This document shows, piece after piece, positions 32,195 to 41,100 of a DNA stretch of 44,098 nt. The stretch is from assembly GCF_000813005.1 (NCBI RefSeq), contig NZ_JSYP01000027.1:1-44098 (forward strand). Reading direction: 5' to 3'. The first letter of the stretch is position 1. Each line of letters opens with the position of its first letter. The stretch comes from Flavobacterium sp. KMS (GTDB lineage: Bacteria > Bacteroidota > Bacteroidia > Flavobacteriales > Flavobacteriaceae). The notes under the pieces are model-generated. The model was not told the DNA's origin, did not search any database, and saw only the letters and a program-made list of their open reading frames with translations. Both the position numbers and the translations under genes were made by a program.

Positions 32195-33535
32195 TTATTG
32201 AATATTATATTCGTCTAATTTTCGATAAAGAGTTGCAATCCCTATTTCGAGTAATCGTGCCGTTTCGGCTTTATTACCTTTTGTATAATTAAATACCTTC
32301 TGAATATGCAATTTTTCTACACTTTGCATAGAAAAAGCCGACACACTTTTATTCGTTTTAACTACTTGGTGTTGCATTTCATAAGGCAAAACATCTTGAG
32401 TTAAAACATCGCCATTTACCAGAATAACTGAGCGCTCAATAACGTTCTTTAATTCTCTAACGTTTCCTGGCCATTGGTACGATTCCATTTTTTGCATAAA
32501 CCCTTCATCAATAGATAAAGCTTTCTTATTTATTTTTTCAGAAAATTGCTTTACGTAATAATGTGCCAACGGCAAAATATCCTTAACCCTTTCTCGCAAA
32601 GGCGGAATCTTAATTTCAAAAATATTCAACCTGAAATATAAATCCGAACGAAAACGGTGTTCTTCACTTTCTAACTTTAAATCTCGATTGGTAGCTGCAA
32701 TTAATCTAAAATTCGATTTTCTTGGCTTCGTATCTCCAAGCTGAATGTATTCGCTTGTTTCCAGAACACGTAATAATTTAGCTTGCAGTTCTAATGGCAT
32801 CTCTCCTATCTCATCCAGAAATAAAGTACCACCATTAGCCTCCTCAATATATCCTTTTTTATCTTTAATCGCTCCCGTAAAAGCACCTTGTTTGTGTCCA
32901 AACAATTCGCTTTCCAGAATTTCTTTACTAAAAGTACTGCAGTTTAAAGCCACAAACGACTTACCAACTCTGTTACTGTTTTCGTGAATTGCCTGAGCAA
33001 AAACCTCTTTACCAGTTCCGGTTTCTCCCATCAAAAGCACAGTCGAATCTGTTTTAGAAACCCTTTGAGCCAAATCGATAACCTGCTCAAGCCCTTTAGA
33101 TTTTCCTATAATATTATCAAATGAGTATTTATCGGAGATTCGCTTTTCAAGTTGTTTAACTTTCTTTTGCAATTGTACTTTCTCCAAAGCTTTGTATAAA
33201 AGCGGGATAATTTTATCATTATCATCACCTTTTACGATATAATCAAAAGCGCCATTTTTCATGGCTTGAACACCATCAGAAATTTTACCGAAAGCCGTCA
33301 ATAAGATAACTTCTGTAAACGGGAAAGCCGCTTTTATTTTCTGAAGAAAATCAACACCATTTCCATCAGGAAGTTTTACATCACACAACACAGCATCAAT
33401 ATCATTATGTTCTAACTTTTTGAAGCCCGATTTTAAATCTGCTGCTTCAAAAACTTCGAAACCTTCCGAGCGTATAATTCTGGCGAGAAGATGGCGTAAT
33501 TTTTCTTCGTCGTCAATAATAAGAATATTTTTCAA
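32195..33535 (-). CDS. NtrC-family sigma54-dependent response regulator
   Basis: 446 residues. The receiver domain (1-120) has acidic Asp8/Asp9 and phospho-acceptor Asp52 (LCDVKLPDG). The AAA+ domain (about 140-370) has Walker A GETGTGKE (170-177), the sigma54-contact loop GAFTGA (217-222) and Walker B FLDEIGE. A C-terminal Fis-type helix-turn-helix follows (NKAETARLLEIGIATLYRKL). The start is a TTG (33535-33533); no in-frame ATG is nearby and the promoter lies just upstream. It is in the place where KdpE would be, yet it is a sigma54 activator and not an OmpR-type regulator. Confidence 0.92.
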   Translation of the reverse strand: MKNILIIDDEEKLRHLLARIIRSEGFEVFEAADLKSGFKKLEHNDIDAVLCDVKLPDGNGVDFLQKIKAAFPFTEVILLTAFGKISDGVQAMKNGAFDYIVKGDDNDKIIPLLYKALEKVQLQKKVKQLEKRISDKYSFDNIIGKSKGLEQVIDLAQRVSKTDSTVLLMGETGTGKEVFAQAIHENSNRVGKSFVALNCSTFSKEILESELFGHKQGAFTGAIKDKKGYIEEANGGTLFLDEIGEMPLELQAKLLRVLETSEYIQLGDTKPRKSNFRLIAATNRDLKLESEEHRFRSDLYFRLNIFEIKIPPLRERVKDILPLAHYYVKQFSEKINKKALSIDEGFMQKMESYQWPGNVRELKNVIERSVILVNGDVLTQDVLPYEMQHQVVKTNKSVSAFSMQSVEKLHIQKVFNYTKGNKAETARLLEIGIATLYRKLDEYNIQ

Positions 33536-33560
33536 AATGGGGATTTGTGAATTAGTTTTT

Positions 33561-33589
33561 CAAAATTAGTTATTTTACCCATTTGTCAA
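33561..33589 (-). promoter_or_regulatory. Promoter of the NtrC-type regulator
   Basis: On the - strand TTG (33589-33587), an 18-base spacer and TAATTTTG (33568-33561) match the Bacteroidota vegetative promoter. It places transcription start about 15-20 bases before the TTG start codon and so supports that start. Confidence 0.7.
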
Positions 33590-33637
33590 TTAAATACTTC
33601 CAAATACTTTTTTAGCATAAAACAATCTACCCTTTTA

Positions 33638-33731
33638 TTTAGGAGCTAATCCCGCTGTACACTATATCTTTTATGGCATCCCGATAGCAATCGGGACAGC
33701 CATAAAAGGATGCCGTTCCCATCAGGGCTAG
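33638..33731. repeat. Cruciform repeat element, copy B
   Basis: Shares flanks with copy A (26227-26322): TTTAGGAGCT, a GCTGT block, CTATATCTTTT, then AAAAGGATGCCG...CCATC..GGCTA. The hairpin tip differs: arms CTTTTATGGC/GCCATAAAAG (33668-33677 and 33699-33708) around an inner CCCGAT/ATCGGG stem. A second hairpin AGTTTTGAATTG/CAATTCAAAACT (33803-33814 and 33835-33846) lies in the same gene-free gap 33536-33993. Confidence 0.8.
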
Positions 33732-33993
33732 AAACAAAACAGATTGCTCAGACCCTAAAATATCAACAGAACGATAGCACAGAGATACTTTCAGTTACTA
33801 CGAGTTTTGAATTGACTCCAGTTAAAGCTAGAGACAATTCAAAACTTAATGCATATACTCTTCTCAATTAATTTTACTTCTCATTTTTTATATTCCCTAC
33901 CAAAATTCATTTTAAAAAAATTCATTTTATTACTTTTACAGATTCAAAATATAAATCAATCCCGATTCTATCGGTACTAAATCATAGATTACA

Positions 33994-34812
33994 ATGTCTG
34001 TAGCAAAAAAAGATTACAAAAGAATTACTACCAAATCATTAATTGAGATGAAAGCCAATGGGCAAAAAATCTCAATGCTTACGGCTTACGATTATACAAT
34101 GGCCAAAATTGTTGATACTGCCGGAATCGATGTAATCCTTGTAGGAGACTCAGCTTCGAATGTAATGGCTGGTCACGAAACTACCTTACCAATTACTTTA
34201 GACCAAATGATTTATCATGCATCGTCTGTAGTAAGAGCTATCGAAAGAGCTTTGGTTGTTGTTGATTTACCTTTCGGAAGTTACCAATCAGACCCCAAAG
34301 AAGCATTGCGTTCTGCTATCAGAATCATGAAAGAAAGCGGTGGTCACGCAGTAAAATTAGAAGGTGGAAAAGAAATTAAAGAATCAATTAAAAAAATATT
34401 AAACGCAGGAATTCCAGTTATGGGACATTTGGGTTTAACACCACAATCAATATATAAATTCGGAACATATACCGTTCGTGCCAAAGAAGAAGACGAAGCC
34501 GAAAAACTAATTGAAGATGCAAAATTGCTAGAAAAAATTGGTTGTTTTGCTTTAGTTCTTGAAAAAATCCCTGCACATTTAGCTCAAAAAGTTGCCGAAA
34601 GCATCTCTATTCCTGTAATCGGAATCGGAGCTGGTGGTCAGGTAGATGGTCAGGTTCTTGTAATTCACGATATGTTAGGAATGAACAATGAGTTTAGTCC
34701 ACGTTTCTTAAGACGCTACATGAACTTATACGAAGGAATGACAACTGCAATTAGCCAATATGTTGATGACGTAAAATCTGGAGATTTCCCTAACTCTGGT
34801 GAGCAATATTAA
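33994..34812 (+). CDS. panB: 3-methyl-2-oxobutanoate hydroxymethyltransferase
   Basis: 272 residues, full length. Adds a hydroxymethyl group from methylene-tetrahydrofolate to alpha-ketoisovalerate, giving ketopantoate for pantothenate/CoA. Metal and substrate residues are seen at Asp52-Ser53 (VGDSASNV), Asp91 (VVVDLPFGSY), Lys121 and Glu123 (VKLEGG) and the general base Glu190 (VLEKIPA), in the spacing of E. coli PanB. No panC or panD is adjacent. It appears to be a single gene; a CTAAG-type repeat follows. Confidence 0.96.
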   Translation: MSVAKKDYKRITTKSLIEMKANGQKISMLTAYDYTMAKIVDTAGIDVILVGDSASNVMAGHETTLPITLDQMIYHASSVVRAIERALVVVDLPFGSYQSDPKEALRSAIRIMKESGGHAVKLEGGKEIKESIKKILNAGIPVMGHLGLTPQSIYKFGTYTVRAKEEDEAEKLIEDAKLLEKIGCFALVLEKIPAHLAQKVAESISIPVIGIGAGGQVDGQVLVIHDMLGMNNEFSPRFLRRYMNLYEGMTTAISQYVDDVKSGDFPNSGEQY

Positions 34813-34870
34813 TTTTTTAAGGCACTAAGGTTCTAAGCAACAAAGGTTCAAAGGTTTTAAAATTGAATAG

Positions 34871-34890
34871 CCTCCTGCTAAAGCAGGAGG
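34871..34890. repeat. Small hairpin in panB-rluA gap
   Basis: CCTCCTGC-TAAA-GCAGGAGG is a perfect 8-bp stem. CTAAG/CTTAG-rich repeats on either side (34822-34860 and 34930-35003) resemble those at 27220-27290. The gap 34813-35017 contains no gene. Confidence 0.6.
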
Positions 34891-35017
34891 AATATTTTAA
34901 GTTAATCAGGCTTTAGCCAAACTTCTTTAAGGTCCTAAAATGCTAAAGAAATAAGGTTCTAAGGTTTCTTCTTAGCATCTTAGAAACTTAGCCACTTAGG
35001 AACTCCAAAAATAAACT

Positions 35018-35707
35018 ATGAAAATCATTTCCAATAAAGATAATCTCCAGGTTCTACACGAAGACAACCATATTATTGTTGTAAACAAACGCGTAGGCGA
35101 TATTGTACAAGGTGACAAAACAGGCGATAAACCACTATCGGATGTTGTAAAAGAATACATAAAAGACAAATACAATAAACCTGGTGACGTATTTTTAGGT
35201 GTAATACATCGATTAGACCGTCCTACAACTGGAATTGTAGTTTTTGCCAGAACAAGCAAAGCATTAACGCGTATGAACGAATTGTTTAGTAATCGCGAAA
35301 CTCAAAAAACCTATTGGGCTGTTGTAAAGAATAAGCCTGTAGAAACAAGCGCCAAATTGGTTCATTTTCTAAAAAGAAACGAGAAAAACAATACTTCAAA
35401 AGCGCATTTAAAAGAAGTTCCAGATAGCAAATTGGCAAGCTTAGATTATACAGTTTTTAAAGAACTTCAGAATTACGTAGCCCTCGAAATTAATTTACAT
35501 ACAGGAAGACACCACCAGATTAGAGCACAACTATCGGCTATTGGATCACCTATAAAAGGAGATTTAAAATATGGTTTTGACCGAAGTAATCCTGATGGAG
35601 GAATACATCTTCATGCCCGAAAATTAACCTTTATACATCCAGTAACCAAAGAACCACTTACCATTATTGCTCCTACTCCAGATGAAGTGATATGGAATGC
35701 CATATGA
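35018..35707 (+). CDS. RluA family RNA pseudouridine synthase
   Basis: 229 residues. The catalytic motif HRLDRPTTG (64-72) includes Asp67, followed by FARTSKALTRMNELF and the later GRHHQIRAQLS and LHARKLTF blocks of RluA enzymes. No N-terminal S4 domain is present. It isomerises uridine to pseudouridine in rRNA or tRNA; the exact site is not readable. It follows panB by 205 bases. Confidence 0.93.
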   Translation: MKIISNKDNLQVLHEDNHIIVVNKRVGDIVQGDKTGDKPLSDVVKEYIKDKYNKPGDVFLGVIHRLDRPTTGIVVFARTSKALTRMNELFSNRETQKTYWAVVKNKPVETSAKLVHFLKRNEKNNTSKAHLKEVPDSKLASLDYTVFKELQNYVALEINLHTGRHHQIRAQLSAIGSPIKGDLKYGFDRSNPDGGIHLHARKLTFIHPVTKEPLTIIAPTPDEVIWNAI

Positions 35708-35779
35708 TTTTTAGATAAAATCACTTTTATTTAAAATTTTAAAATTAACTTGCATAGTAAAAACTAAGCAGATTTTAAA

Positions 35780-37108
35780 ATGGACTATAAAAATGACATC
35801 GGTTACAGAAAAGAGACGCTTAAAAAACTATTGTTCAACATACAAAAAAGCGAAGATTTAATCATTAAAGCTTTGTATGATGATTTCAAAAAACCTGCTT
35901 TTGAAGCCGTTCTAACCGAAACCAATTATGTTATTTCGGAATTAAAAGATACCATTAAAAATATTTATCGTTGGGCAAAACCACAACGTGTTTTCCCATC
36001 GATACTTAACTTTCCTTCTACCGATTATATTTACAAAGAACCTTACGGAAAAGTATTGATTCTTGCTCCTTGGAATTATCCTTTTCAATTAGCTTTATGC
36101 CCATTAATATCAGCTGTAGCAGCAGGAAACAAAGTCATTTTAAAACCATCAGAACTTACTCCTAAAACTGCCGAAATTATAACCGAAATCATTCAGAAAA
36201 CATTTCACATTAATCATGTCGAAGTGGTACAAGGAGGAGTTGATGTTTCGCAAAAACTTTTAGAGAAACGTTGGGATTATATATTTTTTACAGGAAGTGT
36301 AGCCGTTGGGAAAATTGTAGCAAAAGCCGCTGCAGAACACCTTACTCCTGTTACGCTGGAGCTTGGCGGAAAAAACCCATGTATTATAGATGAAACTGCC
36401 AATTTAAAACTAGCGGCAAAAAGAATTGTTTGGGGAAAATTTATAAATGCAGGACAAACCTGTATAGCCCCCGATTACATCTTGATTCATAAAGATATGA
36501 AAACTCATTTTATAGGATATCTAAAAGATGAAATTAATAAAGCTTACGGCGCAAATCCCGAAGAATCACCAGATTTTGCCAGAATTATAAATACCAAAAA
36601 CTGGGTACGATTAGATAGCATGATCGAACCTGGCAAAGTGGTTTTTGGAGGACATACCGATGCGAAAAAACTTTATATCGCACCAACTCTTATCGACGAA
36701 CCAGGTATGGAAAGTAATATTATGCAAGAAGAAATTTTCGGACCATTATTACCTATACTTGCTTACAAAACCGAAGCTGATATAAAAAACATTATCGAGC
36801 AATACGAAAAACCTCTTGCCTTATATGTTTTTAGTGACAACCAGAATTTTACAAAAAGAATAATTACACGTTACTCATTTGGCGGAGGATGCATTAATGA
36901 TACCGTTGTTCATTTTTCAAATAACAGGCTTCCGTTTGGAGGTGTTGGTCATAGTGGCTTAGGAGCCTATCATGGCAAATTAAGTTTTGATACTTTCTCT
37001 CATCATAAAAGCATTGTAAAAAAAGCCAACTGGCTCGATTTACCAATGCGATATGCACCATATAAAGATAAATTAGCGACTATTAAAAAATTATTAGACT
37101 GGATCTAA
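35780..37108 (+). CDS. Aldehyde dehydrogenase (ALDH3-like)
   Basis: 442 residues, about the short length of class 3/fatty-aldehyde ALDHs. Motifs are APWNYPFQL, FFTGSVAVGK (NAD-binding), general base Glu194 in LELGGKNP, and nucleophile Cys228 in NAGQTCIAPDYI. Near the end are EEIFGPLLPI and NNRLPFGGVGHSG. It oxidises an aldehyde to an acid with NAD(P)+. The start at 35780 gives a complete fold. Confidence 0.94.
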   Translation: MDYKNDIGYRKETLKKLLFNIQKSEDLIIKALYDDFKKPAFEAVLTETNYVISELKDTIKNIYRWAKPQRVFPSILNFPSTDYIYKEPYGKVLILAPWNYPFQLALCPLISAVAAGNKVILKPSELTPKTAEIITEIIQKTFHINHVEVVQGGVDVSQKLLEKRWDYIFFTGSVAVGKIVAKAAAEHLTPVTLELGGKNPCIIDETANLKLAAKRIVWGKFINAGQTCIAPDYILIHKDMKTHFIGYLKDEINKAYGANPEESPDFARIINTKNWVRLDSMIEPGKVVFGGHTDAKKLYIAPTLIDEPGMESNIMQEEIFGPLLPILAYKTEADIKNIIEQYEKPLALYVFSDNQNFTKRIITRYSFGGGCINDTVVHFSNNRLPFGGVGHSGLGAYHGKLSFDTFSHHKSIVKKANWLDLPMRYAPYKDKLATIKKLLDWI

Positions 37109-37201
37109 ATTTATCTTAGTTTAAACAATCAGTTAATCAAAATTATTTTCCGTAACTAAATCAGATAATTGCGTTAAATCATTTTGCTAAAAACCCGATT
37201 T

Positions 37202-37209
37202 TAACTTTG
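37202..37209 (+). promoter_or_regulatory. -7 box TAACTTTG
   Basis: An exact TAnnTTTG match, about 97 bases before the membrane-protein gene. The gap 37109-37305 shows nothing else. Confidence 0.4.
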
Positions 37210-37305
37210 CCGACTTAAAAAATATACTATATTTACTTCTGATATTTTATAAAAAGATAATCTAAAAAAAATCCAAAATATAACGAATAACTACTTTCAA
37301 AAATT

Positions 37306-38103
37306 ATGAATCGTACGCAACAACGAATAGAAGAAATCAACAAAATTGGTTATCAATTAGACTTTTCAAATGTATTTAACCATGCTTTCGAAAATTATAA
37401 AAAAATAGCGCTTTACGCAGGATCTATTCTTCTTATTTTTTACTTTGTACTTGCTATTTTCGGTTCGAGTATTGTGATTTCTTTATTTGGAATCGGAAGT
37501 CTAACAAAAGAATCTATAGAAAACTTACAACATCTAAAATTATCTGGAAATTTCCTTATAATATATATGACATCTATGATTTTATTGGCTGTATTTATTG
37601 CTCCCTTTACTGCTGGATTTTTAAAAATGGCCGATTGTGCAGATAAAGACAAAGAATTTAATTTTGCTACAATTTTTTATTACTACAAATTACCATACTT
37701 AACAAATATCATAGGAGCTACTTTTATTATATCGGTTATAAGTATCGCCATATCAATAGCGACAGAAATGATAAATCTATCAATTTATGGAACAGTAATT
37801 TCATTACTAATTTCGCTTTTTACTTACTTAACAATTCCATTAATTGTCTTTGGAAATTTTAATGCCATTGATGCTATTAAAACTAGCTTTATGCTTGTTT
37901 CAAAACAACCTCTAATTCTTATTGGGTTATTAATTGTTGCCGGAATCGCAGCAATGGTAGGATTTATAGGATGCTGTATTGGGGTAGTTTTTACCCTTCC
38001 TTTTATTTATTCTATGACCTATGCAATTTATTGTGCAATTATCGGTGTAGATACATTAGACGAAATTGAAGAATCTAAATCAGGACCAAAAACATTTTTA
38101 TAA
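37306..38103 (+). CDS. Polytopic membrane protein (DUF975/YciC-like)
   Basis: 265 residues. A short cytoplasmic N-terminus (MNRTQQRIEEI) is followed by about six membrane helices (about 38-60, 85-108, 135-158, 163-190, 202-222, 228-250) and an acidic tail (DEIEESKSGPK). The layout (long first loop, ACEAT-like ADCADKDKEF turn between helices) resembles the DUF975/UPF0259 group. No catalytic motif. Function unknown. Confidence 0.6.
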   Translation: MNRTQQRIEEINKIGYQLDFSNVFNHAFENYKKIALYAGSILLIFYFVLAIFGSSIVISLFGIGSLTKESIENLQHLKLSGNFLIIYMTSMILLAVFIAPFTAGFLKMADCADKDKEFNFATIFYYYKLPYLTNIIGATFIISVISIAISIATEMINLSIYGTVISLLISLFTYLTIPLIVFGNFNAIDAIKTSFMLVSKQPLILIGLLIVAGIAAMVGFIGCCIGVVFTLPFIYSMTYAIYCAIIGVDTLDEIEESKSGPKTFL

Positions 38104-38170
38104 CAGATAGAATTGATATAATAATTTCTCCAGGAATCTATTTAATTAAACCTAAATTAACCAAAAATCT

Positions 38171-41100
38171 ATGGTATTTTACTGTAGTTTTATAACAATG
38201 ATATCCTCATGGCCAAACCTAACAGGCTTGGCCCATAATTTATTGTTATTTAGCGACGTAAACCTCCAATGGATTGTTTCTTACAACAATCCTAAATTTC
38301 CTGCACTAGGACTGGCTTTATTGGGCTTTATTATTTTTTTGGGTTATCATTTTTTCAATATAAAAAAGCAACTAGGTAATTTTATCGAAAAAGAGAAAGA
38401 AAATGATACTACTGATAAAGAGTATCTTCTCTATTTTTTGTTTTTTGGGATTACCATTATTGTAATAGAGATTGTTAATGAGCTATTTAAAATTAGGCCC
38501 AAAAGCTTACTTATCATTAACACCTCGATTGGTCTTTTCTTTTTATTATTCTACTTTATAACTAGTAAAGTTAAATACTTACGTAAAAAAGTACAATTTA
38601 TCTTCATTGTATTATTTTTACTATTCTTTGGTTATATATTACGCAATATCATTTCTCTTCCTAATGATATAACCCCAATAATTAGTTTTGTTGTAGCCTA
38701 TTACTTTTCGTATACTATTTTAAAACCTATAAAATTATATTGGTTTTTTACAGCCTTATTATTTTTGTTTTTAGTTGATGTTACTATTTCACATTCTATT
38801 CCTTTAAAAACATCTGTAATTTTAATTAATTTTTCTCTTATTGTATTTGTTGTCAACTACGTAAAATATGCTGTTTTATTAAACGAAAACGACAAATTTC
38901 GGTTTTCTAACGAAATAGTACATAAAGGAAACTCTCTTACAATTGCCAGTAATCGCAAAGGAGAAATCTTATTTTGTAGTGAAACTATAATCGATATTTT
39001 AGGATATTCACCCGAAGCAGTTATGGGAATTGGGTTCTGGAATCTTACAGAAGATCCCGAGTTTATTGGCGAAGATTACCATTTAACTTATATCGACAAC
39101 AAACTCTATATCCGAAAATTAAAATGTAAAAACGGAGAATATAAATACATTCAATGGAAAGATAAAAAATTCTCAGAGGACCTAATAATTAGTATAGGAC
39201 AAGATATAACGGAGCAAATAAACACTAAAGATTTATATAAAAATCTAATCCAGACCGCTACCGATTTAATTTTTGAAGCCGATGATGACGGTAACTTTAC
39301 TTTCATCAATGAATTTGCAATTTCATCATTAGGATATTCAGAGTCAGAAATTATTTCTCATAATTATTCAGAATTCATTCACGTTGATTACACCATAAAT
39401 ACGGTGAATTTTTATGAAAATCTGGAAGAAAACTTAAAGAAAAAGGAAAATGATTTTCCTGCTATAGAAATTCCGTTATTGAAAAAAAATAGCGAAGAAT
39501 TATGGGTTTCCCTAAAAGTAATTATCCGTAAAAATGATGCAGGCCAAATAATTGGTTATTCAGGTATTGCCAGAGATATTACAAAATTAAAAAATATTGA
39601 AAACGAGAATAAGATCAGGCATGAAAAAATTGAAGATTACAATACTGTCTCCAAAAAATTATCGACCACAAACTTCAGTAATTACGATGACATAGATAGT
39701 GTTGTAGAACTGATCATAAAAGAAGCCGCAATTGTTTCTAAAGCCAATCGGGTTAGCCATTGGAAATATACTGAAGATATAATTACTTGTACTAATTTAT
39801 TTAGCGTAGACAATCACAAACTAGAGAAAAAAAAGATTTTAAAAAGAGAATTATACCCTATCTATTTTAACTCAATAAAAAACAAAACCATCATCAATGC
39901 TCCAGATGTTTTTAATCATTTAGAAATATCAGAATTTACAAAAGAAGCTTTCTTAATAAACGATATTAAATCGATGCTAGATGTTCCTATTTTTACGAAT
40001 GGACAACTAACAGGTATTCTTTGTTTTGAATCTACCAAAACCAAACGGATTTGGGATAATGAAGACATCAATTTTGCCCGAACCATTTCGGATATTATTT
40101 CATTAGCAATTTCTTCGCAAATGAGGTTAATGACCGAGAAAAAATTAGAATTCAAAAGTCAGCTATTATCCGCACTTGCTTTATGTACCGAAAAGTTTTT
40201 ACTAAGCAAAAGCACTTCTAAAATGTTTGAAGAAACCTTTGAAATAATAGGAAAAGCTACAAAGGTGGATCATATGTTTTATTATGAAAAAAATAATGAC
40301 ACCCATCTTGTAAGTCAGAAATACAAATGGGCAAGAGAAGGAATTACTAAGCAAATCACCGAATTACGAGGTTTTACCTCCGATAATTTACATGAGATAT
40401 TCAATCAGGCTCAAAGCAAAAAAATCTTAAATACACTAACCAGAAAACTTAAAGATTCGTTTTTTAAAGAGCTATTAATAGCCAATGAAATCAAATCAAT
40501 CTTGATACTTCCGTTATATATTAATGACGATTTTACTGGCTTTATAGGATTTGATGATTGTACAAATGAAAAAAAATGGTCTGAAGACGAAATTTATATT
40601 TTACAATCGCTTGCTAATAACGTTTCTTCGACCTTAGAAAGAAACAGAAATGAAGCTAGAATTCACGAAAGTGAAGAAAAATTTAAGCTAATCGCTAATA
40701 ATATTCCTGGTACAGTTTATTTATCCAAATTTGATGAATTAGGCTCCAAAGTATTCCTAAACGATGAAATCGAGAATTTAACCGGATATCCAAAAACTGA
40801 GTTTCTCGAAAACAGATTATCCTTTATTTCCTTAATGCATCCAGAGGACAAAGAAAACATCATTAAAAACCAAATAAATGATTTAAAAAGAGGAATACCA
40901 ATACATTGTGTTTACAGAATACAAAGAAAATCTGGCGAATACATTTGGGTAGAAGAATTTGGTGATGTAATTAAAAAAGGAAATACAATTGATTTTGTTG
41001 GTGGAATTTATTTTGATATTACAAGCAAAAAAGAAACTGAAGATGCTATAAAAGCAAAGCAATTAGCAGAAGCTGCAAATAAATCAAAATCAGATTTCCT

